Shown: piece by piece, positions 1 to 5,269 of the stretch
How the letters are laid out: each line of letters starts with the position of its first letter
How positions within the stretch are numbered: position 1 is the stretch's first letter
Source: Psychroflexus sp.
GTDB taxonomy: Bacteria; Bacteroidota; Bacteroidia; Flavobacteriales; Flavobacteriaceae
Assembly: GCA_003565575.1 (NCBI GenBank)
Contig: PXBV01000337.1
Location: 1-5,269, forward strand
DNA: 5,269 nt
Direction of reading: 5' to 3'
Program-made: the position numbers and the translations under genes
The notes under the pieces: model-generated
Told to the model about the DNA's origin: nothing
Database searches by the model: none
The model's input: the letters and a program-made list of their open reading frames with translations, nothing else

Positions 1-1
1 A

Positions 2-421
2 AATCATGTAGTGGAAGTTTATGAAGGTCTTTACAATTTCCCTTTGTTTACACCAGAAAGACTCAATGAGGGTATTCCAAAGTCCATTACTTTATTAAGG
101 GATCAAATAACTAATGCCGATCTGGTTATTATTTCAACTCCAGAATATAATCACAACATTCCAGCAGTGCTCAAAAATATGCTGGAGTGGCTAACAGATT
201 CCGGTGAGTTTTTTGCTAAAAAAGTACTCCCCCTCACTTTTACGCCCAAAGAACCACGTGGAGAGCACGCTTTAAGATCTTTACTAATGAGTCTGAAAGC
301 TCAAAAAGCATCCATCATTTCTGAAGCTAATTTTTACAAAACTGACGTTAATTTTGTAAACGAACTAATCATTTTACCAGAACACATCAAGCAGATGTTT
401 TCAGAGCTTATTTCAACTTAA
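2..421 (+). CDS. NAD(P)H-dependent FMN reductase family protein, 3' part
   Basis: This is the C-terminal part of a flavodoxin-fold oxidoreductase of the NADPH-dependent FMN reductase family (SsuE/ChrR/YieF-like), soluble cytoplasmic enzymes that use NAD(P)H to reduce flavin or small acceptors such as quinones. The reading frame is open from base 2, so the GTG at 11 is probably an internal valine; 139 residues are visible of a family length of roughly 175-190. The key evidence is the segment STPEYNHNIPAVLKNMLEWL (about 131-190), which matches the family's PEYN...P..LKN..DW motif that contacts the flavin isoalloxazine ring. After it comes a lysine-led beta strand (KKVLPLTF), a glycine-containing turn and a helix with Leu-Arg (ALRSLLMSL), also typical. 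The N-terminal phosphate-binding loop that would confirm FMN binding lies outside the window. The physiological substrate cannot be told. The gene converges on typA and ends directly at a hairpin terminator. Confidence 0.88.
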   Translation, partial: NHVVEVYEGLYNFPLFTPERLNEGIPKSITLLRDQITNADLVIISTPEYNHNIPAVLKNMLEWLTDSGEFFAKKVLPLTFTPKEPRGEHALRSLLMSLKAQKASIISEANFYKTDVNFVNELIILPEHIKQMFSELIST

Positions 422-453
422 AAAGCCTGTTCAAAAATTTTGAACAGGCTTTT
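421..453. terminator. Bidirectional intrinsic terminator between convergent genes
   Basis: A perfect inverted repeat lies in the 56-base gap between two convergent stop codons. The arm at 421-436 (AAAAGCCTGTTCAAAA) pairs with 438-453 around a one-base centre. The core GCCTGTTC/GAACAGGC is the stable stem, flanked by A-runs on the left and T-runs on the right. Each strand therefore ends the hairpin in a U-tract, and the element can terminate both the reductase transcript (plus) and typA (minus). It starts on the last base of the reductase stop codon and lies 24 bases beyond the typA stop. Confidence 0.9.
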
Positions 454-477
454 ATAATTTATATAACCAACTCTGGT

Positions 478-2274
478 TTAAATAATTTTAAAACGTTTAC
501 GGTCTACTTCTTTCAAGTAAATTTTACGTATTCTTAAGTGATTAGGAGTTACTTCCACATATTCATCTTTTTGGATGTATTCCAAAGCCTCTTCCAAAGA
601 AAATTTCTTGGCTGGAACAATTTTAGCTTTATCATCTGCTCCAGAAGATCTAACGTTAGATAGCTTTTTAGTTTTTGTAATATTCACTGTCATATCATCA
701 GACCTTGAGTTTTCACCAATCACCTGTCCTTCGTAAATCTCTTCTCCCGGATCCACAAAAAATTTCCCTCTATCCTGAAGCTTATCGATAGAATAAGGAA
801 TTGCTTTTCCTTTTTCCATAGAAACTAAAGAACCATTTTGACGTTGTGGTATATCGCCCTTTAGCGGCTGAAACTCTTTAAAACGGTGAGCCATAATTGC
901 CTCGCCAGCGGTTGCTGTCATCAATTGATTTCTCAAACCAATTATTCCACGGGATGGAATCAAAAACTGGATAGTCATCCGTTCCCCTTTTCCTTCCATA
1001 CTCAGCATTTCACCCTTACGCATGGTTACCATTTCCACAGCTTTTCCAGAAATATGTTCAGGCAAATCAATAGTCAATTCTTCAATCGGTTCACACTTCA
1101 CGCCATCCACTTCTTTGATAATAACCTGTGGCTGGCCAATCTGAAGCTCGTAACCTTCTCGTCTCATCGTTTCAATCAAAACAGATAAGTGCATCACTCC
1201 ACGACCAAAAACATTAAATTTATCAGCAGAATCGGTTTCTGCAACCCTTAAGGCAAGATTCTTTTCTAGCTCCTTGGTCAAACGATCTTTAATGTGTCTA
1301 GAAGTTACAAATTTTCCATCTTTTCCGAAAAATGGAGAATCATTAATTGTGAACAACATACTCATAGTAGGTTCATCTATTGCAATAGACTTCAAACCTT
1401 CAGGATTTTCAATGTCAGCGACAGTGTCACCAATTTCAAAGCCTTCTAGCCCAACAATAGCACAAATATCTCCAGCTTGAATTTCTTCAACCTTACGTCT
1501 GCCTACACCTTCAAAGGTGTGCAATTCTTTAATACGTGTTTTGGTAATGGAGCCATCGCGTTTTACCAACGAAACAGGCATATTTTCTTTCAAAACACCT
1601 CTATGCAAACGCCCAATAGCAATTCTACCGGTATAAGAAGAGAAATCTAAAGAAGTAATCAGCATTTGCGTATTTCCCTCCTTCAGTTCAGGAGAATCAA
1701 TATGCTCTATCACCATATCCAGCAAAGGCTCTATATTCTCTGTCTTTTCATCTGGGCTATCGCTCATCCAGTTATTTAAAGCAGAACCATAAACAGCTGG
1801 GAAGTCCAACTGCCATTCCTCTGCACCAAGTTCAAACATCAAGTCAAAGACCTTCTCATGCACCTCATCTGGCGTACAGTTTGGCTTATCCACTTTATTG
1901 ATCACCACACAAGGTTTCAAGCCAAGGTCTAGTGCTTTTTGTAGTACAAAACGCGTTTGAGGCATAGGACCTTCAAAAGCATCTACAAGCAATAAAACCC
2001 CATCAGCCATATTGAGTACACGCTCCACTTCCCCACCAAAATCGGCGTGACCAGGCGTATCTATAATATTAATTTTTGTGTCTTTGTAGACTACAGATAC
2101 GTTTTTAGAAACAATGGTAATTCCTCTCTCTCTTTCTAGATCATTATTATCTAAAATAAGTTCTCCAGTTGTTTCGTTTTCACGAAATAATTTGCAATAA
2201 TGCATAATTTTGTCCACCAAAGTTGTCTTACCGTGGTCAACGTGAGCGATAATCGCTATGTTCTTGATATTCAT
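478..2274 (-). CDS. typA: Ribosome-associated translational GTPase TypA/BipA
   Basis: This is a complete 598-residue TypA (BipA), an EF-G-like GTPase that binds the 70S ribosome at the factor site and, in studied bacteria, supports large-subunit assembly and growth in the cold or under stress. The GTPase motifs are all intact: P-loop AHVDHGKT at 10-17, switch I RERGITI at 48-54, DTPGH at 72-76 with the catalytic His76, NKVD at 126-129 and GSA at 163-165. A beta-barrel domain II follows (about 203-290), then EF-G III-like (about 300-380) and EF-G V-like (about 395-475) domains, and the TypA-specific C-terminal domain (about 480-598), which separates it from EF-G, LepA and TetM-type proteins. 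Length is close to the family norm (E. coli 607). The ATG at 2274 sits ten residues before the P-loop, as expected. There is no Shine-Dalgarno sequence; a good -7 box lies 24 bases upstream. It appears monocistronic and nothing in it looks damaged. Confidence 0.98.
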   Translation of the reverse strand: MNIKNIAIIAHVDHGKTTLVDKIMHYCKLFRENETTGELILDNNDLERERGITIVSKNVSVVYKDTKINIIDTPGHADFGGEVERVLNMADGVLLLVDAFEGPMPQTRFVLQKALDLGLKPCVVINKVDKPNCTPDEVHEKVFDLMFELGAEEWQLDFPAVYGSALNNWMSDSPDEKTENIEPLLDMVIEHIDSPELKEGNTQMLITSLDFSSYTGRIAIGRLHRGVLKENMPVSLVKRDGSITKTRIKELHTFEGVGRRKVEEIQAGDICAIVGLEGFEIGDTVADIENPEGLKSIAIDEPTMSMLFTINDSPFFGKDGKFVTSRHIKDRLTKELEKNLALRVAETDSADKFNVFGRGVMHLSVLIETMRREGYELQIGQPQVIIKEVDGVKCEPIEELTIDLPEHISGKAVEMVTMRKGEMLSMEGKGERMTIQFLIPSRGIIGLRNQLMTATAGEAIMAHRFKEFQPLKGDIPQRQNGSLVSMEKGKAIPYSIDKLQDRGKFFVDPGEEIYEGQVIGENSRSDDMTVNITKTKKLSNVRSSGADDKAKIVPAKKFSLEEALEYIQKDEYVEVTPNHLRIRKIYLKEVDRKRFKII

Positions 2275-2297
2275 AAAAAGGCGTAATTTTAAGTCTG

Positions 2298-2305
2298 CAA
2301 AGGTA
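2298..2305 (-). promoter_or_regulatory. Predicted -7 box of the typA promoter
   Basis: On the minus strand these bases read TACCTTTG, an exact match to the Bacteroidota -7 consensus TAnnTTTG. The position, 24 bases before the typA ATG, would give a short leader of about 20 bases. I do not see a convincing TTG -33 element at the usual spacing, so the call rests on the -7 box and its location. Confidence 0.6.
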
Positions 2306-2375
2306 GGTTTAATTTATGTATAACGACATACTATCTTTAAAATGTAATTTTATCCAAAGCACACGCAATAATAAC

Positions 2376-2390
2376 ATGTCTATCAGACAT
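2376..2390. repeat. Short perfect inverted repeat upstream of typA
   Basis: ATGTCT and AGACAT form a perfect 6-base inverted repeat around ATC. Allowing one bulged base at 2375 extends the arms by TAA/TTA. It lies about 70 bases upstream of the typA -7 box. It could be a protein-binding site, but arms this short also occur by chance. The rest of 2306-2500 is AT-rich and shows no gene, RNA or other structure that I can recognise. Confidence 0.25.
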
Positions 2391-2500
2391 TTAAAGCAAC
2401 ATTTTACAAAATTCTAGAAAGATTGAAAGCAAAAAATACCACAGAAGATTTCAATATGCATCAAAAGCAATAAATGTATGATACTTTTACAAGGAGTTAA

Positions 2501-2651
2501 TACCCGATTTACGCGTTAGCTCATTTGGTTTTAGCTTTTTTGTCTTTTCGCTTCGTGGCTTCCGTTGTTCGCCCCACCTCGACTACAAAAACTAACCCAA
2601 ACCTGCATGAGGCTGCAGCTACAAGCGGGACTATACCTAAAAAATGTAGCT
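2501..2651. repeat. GC-rich intergenic block, candidate interspersed repeat
   Basis: Base composition changes abruptly here: about 47% G+C over 2501-2640 by hand count, against about 25% over 2401-2500 and 20% over 2641-2700. The block includes an 8-base palindrome GCTGCAGC (2612-2619) and an inverted repeat AGCTACA (2617-2623) / TGTAGCT (2645-2651). Both strands carry a stop-free frame across it: minus 2703-2521 for 60 codons and plus 2501-2689 for 63 codons. Neither has an ATG at a sensible start, and both run into the AT-rich flank, so I do not call a gene. Sharp edges, foreign composition and a place just after the lipoprotein gene suit a dispersed non-coding repeat or the remnant of an insertion. 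A single copy in one window cannot prove repetition. Confidence 0.4.
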
Positions 2652-2707
2652 TTAAATTTAAATTAAAGACAAGCAGATTGTATAGTAATTGAGTAATTAT
2701 TTGCTAA

Positions 2708-4114
2708 CTATTGATTTAAAAATTCAAGAAGAGTGCTTTCAATCTTAGGATTAAATAGACTTAACGAATTATTAGTTAGAATTAAATTTTCGTCCAACAG
2801 ATAGGCTTTATTCAAGTAATTTCTAAAAAAACCATGAGTGTTTATAGGCATTTCAGATACCAATTGAAACTCTGTGAAGTAATCGTGATGAAACCGACTT
2901 AAAGAAGTAGTCCAAAGTACCGGGTTTTGAAAATCCAAATTAATACTGATAAAATTAAACTCGGGATACTTTTCTTTAAGCTCATCAATTTTTTTCAAAT
3001 TAAGTTTTTTAGCTTCAAAAGAAAGTGCAGACCATGTATAGATAAGCGTTGGCTTTGGCTTAATAGCTTGCTCTAGGCGTATCGTGTCAAAAGAAGAGGT
3101 TCTGAGTTTTAAATTCTTTAGGCTAGAACCTATCAAGTAATTACTCTGTATGGAAGAAAGTAAATTTAGCTGCTCCTGGTCTTCTTCAGACAGGTTAAAC
3201 TTTTTTACAATGGACCAGGTTTCATCTAGCTGTTCTTGAGTTTGTGAAGCAATAATCTCTCTTCTTATAAATCTATTAAAAAAGTTGTGTTTTATATATT
3301 CATGATCAAACAACTCATGAACTAAATTCAATCTACGCTTTAAGTTTTCATGATTATTCAAATCGAAACAATCCCTATTCTCCACCTCACACAATTCTAT
3401 AGACTTGTTTCTAAGATAATTATCTAAAAACCTCATGTAACTAAAGTTGGAGACTAAATCTGGATGATTAAAATTCACCTGCTTACGATATTCAAAAAAA
3501 TCAGCAGGAAATTCGTCAAATTTTTTAGGCAAATACTTTTTAATCAAAAACGCATACCGCTCTTTCATGTCGTAATGCTCATACTCTATAGAACTTTTAG
3601 CAATATTTTCAAAAAAAGAGCTAAAGCGCTGCTCAGACTTCAGTTTTTCTAAATCTTCATACCGCTTTTTTACTACAGAATCTGTTTTATTAATAAACTC
3701 TTCTGGCTTGATTTTATAATAAGAAAGAATCAAATCATTATCTTGTTCATTTAGCAAAAAAGTATTGATAAGAAAGTTATTTTCTTTAGACGAACTTCCT
3801 ACAAAACTAAGAGATTCATCAAACTCTAGAGTATTTACTCTTAGGAGCGTACTGTCTCCGGGCTTTAAATAAATGGTTTGAATTTCTGGATAATGCCTAA
3901 AGGTAAAAACAGATTCTTTTTCTTGTAAAAACTCGTATTTAAAATTATTATTGGCATCCAGAAAAATAGTGTCAATCAATTGATCATTATGCTCAAGAAT
4001 AATGTGGTTGGAATTAGGATTGACAATCCTTCCACCAATAAAAGTAAGTTCTCTCTGTTTTTCAGTAGAACAACCAATTATAAAACATAATACACTTAAG
4101 GAAAGGTATTTCAT
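2708..4114 (-). CDS. Lipoprotein with DUF4369-like N-terminus and thioredoxin-like domain lacking CxxC
   Basis: This is a 468-residue exported lipoprotein. The first 14 residues form a short type II signal peptide ending in the lipobox IIGC, so Cys15 would be lipidated and the protein held at a membrane facing the periplasm or cell surface. Residues about 21-115 form a beta-rich module with the pattern DTIFLDANNNFKYEF ... YLKPGDSTL ... SFVGSSSKEN, resembling the DUF4369 region found before TlpA-like domains in Bacteroidota. Residues about 120-340 are charged, mostly helical and unrecognised, with a Cys pair at 242 and 249. Residues about 350-468 look like a TlpA/AhpC-type thioredoxin fold, but the WCxxC position reads WSALS (361-365), and the cis-proline before the AYLLDEN strand appears to be Asn435. 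Thiol-disulfide exchange is therefore unlikely; a binding or structural role is my inference. No Shine-Dalgarno sequence is present; a -7 box lies 19 bases upstream. It faces away from the ABC-F gene and has no clear terminator of its own. Confidence 0.8.
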   Translation of the reverse strand: MKYLSLSVLCFIIGCSTEKQRELTFIGGRIVNPNSNHIILEHNDQLIDTIFLDANNNFKYEFLQEKESVFTFRHYPEIQTIYLKPGDSTLLRVNTLEFDESLSFVGSSSKENNFLINTFLLNEQDNDLILSYYKIKPEEFINKTDSVVKKRYEDLEKLKSEQRFSSFFENIAKSSIEYEHYDMKERYAFLIKKYLPKKFDEFPADFFEYRKQVNFNHPDLVSNFSYMRFLDNYLRNKSIELCEVENRDCFDLNNHENLKRRLNLVHELFDHEYIKHNFFNRFIRREIIASQTQEQLDETWSIVKKFNLSEEDQEQLNLLSSIQSNYLIGSSLKNLKLRTSSFDTIRLEQAIKPKPTLIYTWSALSFEAKKLNLKKIDELKEKYPEFNFISINLDFQNPVLWTTSLSRFHHDYFTEFQLVSEMPINTHGFFRNYLNKAYLLDENLILTNNSLSLFNPKIESTLLEFLNQ

Positions 4115-4132
4115 AAAATTTAATAATCTTTA

Positions 4133-4140
4133 CAAATCTA
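4133..4140 (-). promoter_or_regulatory. Predicted -7 box of the lipoprotein gene promoter
   Basis: The minus strand reads TAGATTTG, an exact match to TAnnTTTG, 19 bases before the lipoprotein ATG, implying a leader of only about a dozen bases. A TTG -33 box at standard spacing is not evident. The upstream edge of the box coincides with an inverted repeat at 4140-4162, which may be an operator. Confidence 0.6.
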
Positions 4141-4162
4141 GGCTTACGTAGACTTTAAGCCT
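4140..4162. repeat. Inverted repeat beside the lipoprotein promoter, candidate operator
   Basis: AGGCTTA (4140-4146) and TAAGCCT (4156-4162) are perfect 7-base arms around a 9-base spacer. They occupy the stretch between the expected -7 and -33 regions of the minus-strand promoter. To its right the sequence GTTAA recurs at 4163-4167 and 4174-4178, 11 bases or about one helical turn apart. The position fits a regulator-binding site for the lipoprotein gene; a chance repeat is also possible. Confidence 0.35.
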
Positions 4163-4224
4163 GTTAAGTCGTCGTTAAAAAATAAGCTTGTCTATTTACA
4201 CTTTAGGTTTAAACATAAAATGAG

Positions 4225-4232
4225 TACTTTTG
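4225..4232 (+). promoter_or_regulatory. Predicted -7 box of the ABC-F gene promoter
   Basis: TACTTTTG matches TAnnTTTG exactly and ends 19 bases before the ABC-F ATG at 4252, leaving a leader of about 15 bases with no Shine-Dalgarno sequence. Around 4202-4206 TTTAG is the nearest thing to a -33 element, and it is weak. Together with the opposite box at 4133-4140, it makes 4115-4251 a divergent promoter region. Confidence 0.6.
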
Positions 4233-4251
4233 CAAAAAATTTAGTAGAATT

Positions 4252-5269
4252 ATGCTTTCAGTTTCAAATTTATCTGTTCAATTTGGCAAGCGAGTCCTTT
4301 TTGACGAAGTCAATACTAGTTTTACATCTGGAAATTGCTACGGCATCATCGGCGCCAATGGTGCTGGAAAATCTACTTTCCTCAATATCATTTCAGGAAA
4401 AATGGATCCCACTTCTGGCCATGTTCACTTAGAGCCTGGCAAACGTATGTCTGTTTTAGAACAAGACCACTCTATGTACGATGACCACAATGTTTTGGAA
4501 ACCGTAATGATGGGAAATGAGCCTCTTTTTAAAATCAAAAAAGAGATGGATGATATTTATGCCAAAGAAGATTTTAGTGATGCTGATGGCGAGCGTGTGG
4601 GTGTTTTGCAAGTAGAATTTGAAGAAATGGATGGTTGGAATGCAGAAAGCAATGCGGCTGCCCTACTCTCCAACCTTGGCATTGGGTCTGAAAATCACTA
4701 CACCTTGGTAAAAGATCTGGATGGCACACAAAAAGTGAGAGTGCTTTTGGCTAAAGCCATTTTTGGCAATCCAGATGTATTAATTATGGATGAGCCTACC
4801 AATGATTTGGACTACGAAACTATTACTTGGCTAGAAAATTTCTTAGCTAATTTTGATAATACCGTCATCGTAGTCTCTCACGACCGTCACTTCCTAGATG
4901 CCGTCTGTACGCATATATCTGATATAGATTTCGGAAAAATTACCCATTATAGTGGTAACTATACGTTTTGGTATGAGTCATCTCAATTGGCAGCCAAGCA
5001 AAGAGCTCAGCAAAACAAAAAAGCTGAAGAAAAGAAAAAGGAATTACAGCAATTTATCGAAAGGTTTAGTGCTAACGTGGCTAAATCTAAGCAAGCTACT
5101 TCCAGAAAGAAAATGTTGGACAAATTAGATTTCCAAAACATTAAGCCTTCCAATAGAAGATATCCTGCTATCATCTTTGAAAAAGAGAGAGAAGCTGGTG
5201 ATCAAATTTTACAAGTAGAAAACCTATCGGCAAGTATTGATGGAGAAACCATCTTTAGCAACATCCATA
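4252..5269 (+). CDS. ybiT: ABC-F family ATPase, YbiT-like, 3' end outside the window
   Basis: This frame stays open to the window edge, giving 339 residues of a protein whose E. coli relative YbiT has about 530. ABC-F proteins are soluble twin ATPases without membrane domains; they bind the ribosomal E site and relieve or regulate stalled translation. The first nucleotide-binding domain is complete: Walker A GANGAGKST at 34-42, Q-loop Gln71, Walker B DVLIMDEPT at 175-183 with catalytic Glu181, and H-loop VSHDRHF with His210. The signature is degenerate, LDGTQKVR (156-163) rather than LSGGQ, and a degenerate first signature is also a feature of E. coli YbiT. The charged linker (about 240-310) carries RFSANVAKSKQATSR, closely like YbiT. 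The second domain has just begun (ILQVENLSASIDGETIF) when the window ends. The ATG at 4252 starts the usual short first strand MLSVSNLSVQFG. It is not a transporter; antibiotic resistance is not implied by this subfamily. Confidence 0.93.
   Translation, partial: MLSVSNLSVQFGKRVLFDEVNTSFTSGNCYGIIGANGAGKSTFLNIISGKMDPTSGHVHLEPGKRMSVLEQDHSMYDDHNVLETVMMGNEPLFKIKKEMDDIYAKEDFSDADGERVGVLQVEFEEMDGWNAESNAAALLSNLGIGSENHYTLVKDLDGTQKVRVLLAKAIFGNPDVLIMDEPTNDLDYETITWLENFLANFDNTVIVVSHDRHFLDAVCTHISDIDFGKITHYSGNYTFWYESSQLAAKQRAQQNKKAEEKKKELQQFIERFSANVAKSKQATSRKKMLDKLDFQNIKPSNRRYPAIIFEKEREAGDQILQVENLSASIDGETIFSNIH

Noticed and set aside
886..1188. 100-codon plus-strand open frame
   Set aside because: It lies wholly antisense to typA, whose GTPase and C-terminal domains are intact, and its His/Phe/Ser-rich product resembles no family I know.
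1274..1480. 68-codon plus-strand open frame
   Set aside because: It is antisense to typA domains II-III and has no promoter or recognisable product.
2686..2699. TAATT-GAGT-AATTA inverted repeat as a lipoprotein terminator
   Set aside because: Five A/T pairs are too weak for an intrinsic terminator and no U-tract follows on the minus strand.
2521..2703. 60-codon minus-strand stop-free stretch just after the lipoprotein gene
   Set aside because: It has no ATG start, begins right after a stop inside the lipoprotein 3' end, and half of it is plain AT-rich spacer; it is better explained by the composition of the GC-rich block.
3464..3652. 62-codon plus-strand open frame
   Set aside because: It is antisense to the lipoprotein gene; its Lys/Phe/Leu content only mirrors the AT-rich coding strand.
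4220..4432. 70-codon plus-strand open frame starting at an ATG upstream of the ABC-F gene
   Set aside because: It overlaps the ABC-F gene in another frame, its ATG lies upstream of the likely transcription start, and the ABC-F frame carries Walker A here.

Overview
The window looks like ordinary chromosome from a low-GC member of the Bacteroidota, most likely Flavobacteriaceae. The evidence is AT-rich DNA, upstream boxes matching the Bacteroidota TAnnTTTG -7 consensus, A/T-rich leaders without a Shine-Dalgarno sequence, and a lipoprotein of a type common in flavobacteria (DUF4369-like N-terminus, thioredoxin-like C-terminus). Genus and species cannot be assigned from the sequence alone.

Layout, left to right. 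(1) Positions 2-421, plus strand: the 3' part of an NAD(P)H-dependent FMN reductase family gene whose start lies before the window. (2) Positions 421-453: a perfect hairpin with U-tracts on both strands, acting as a shared terminator for two convergent genes. (3) Positions 478-2274, minus strand: complete typA (bipA), the ribosome-associated translational GTPase. (4) Positions 2275-2707: a 433-base gap with the typA promoter, a small palindrome, and a sharply bounded block of higher GC (about 47% by hand count, against 20-25% on either side) that resembles an interspersed repeat or inserted element. (5) Positions 2708-4114, minus strand: a 468-residue lipoprotein with a thioredoxin-like C-terminal domain that has lost both active-site cysteines. 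(6) Positions 4115-4251: a divergent promoter region with a -7 box for each flanking gene and an inverted repeat touching the lipoprotein box. (7) Positions 4252-5269, plus strand: the 5' two thirds of a YbiT-like ABC-F ATPase that runs off the right edge.

The genes do not form one pathway or operon; each appears to be its own transcription unit. TypA and the ABC-F protein both act at the ribosome, but nothing here shows a functional link. I see no phage, CRISPR, toxin-antitoxin, transposase or RNA gene, and no evidence of a new multi-gene system. The two leads worth following are the redox-dead thioredoxin-fold lipoprotein and the GC-rich intergenic block.
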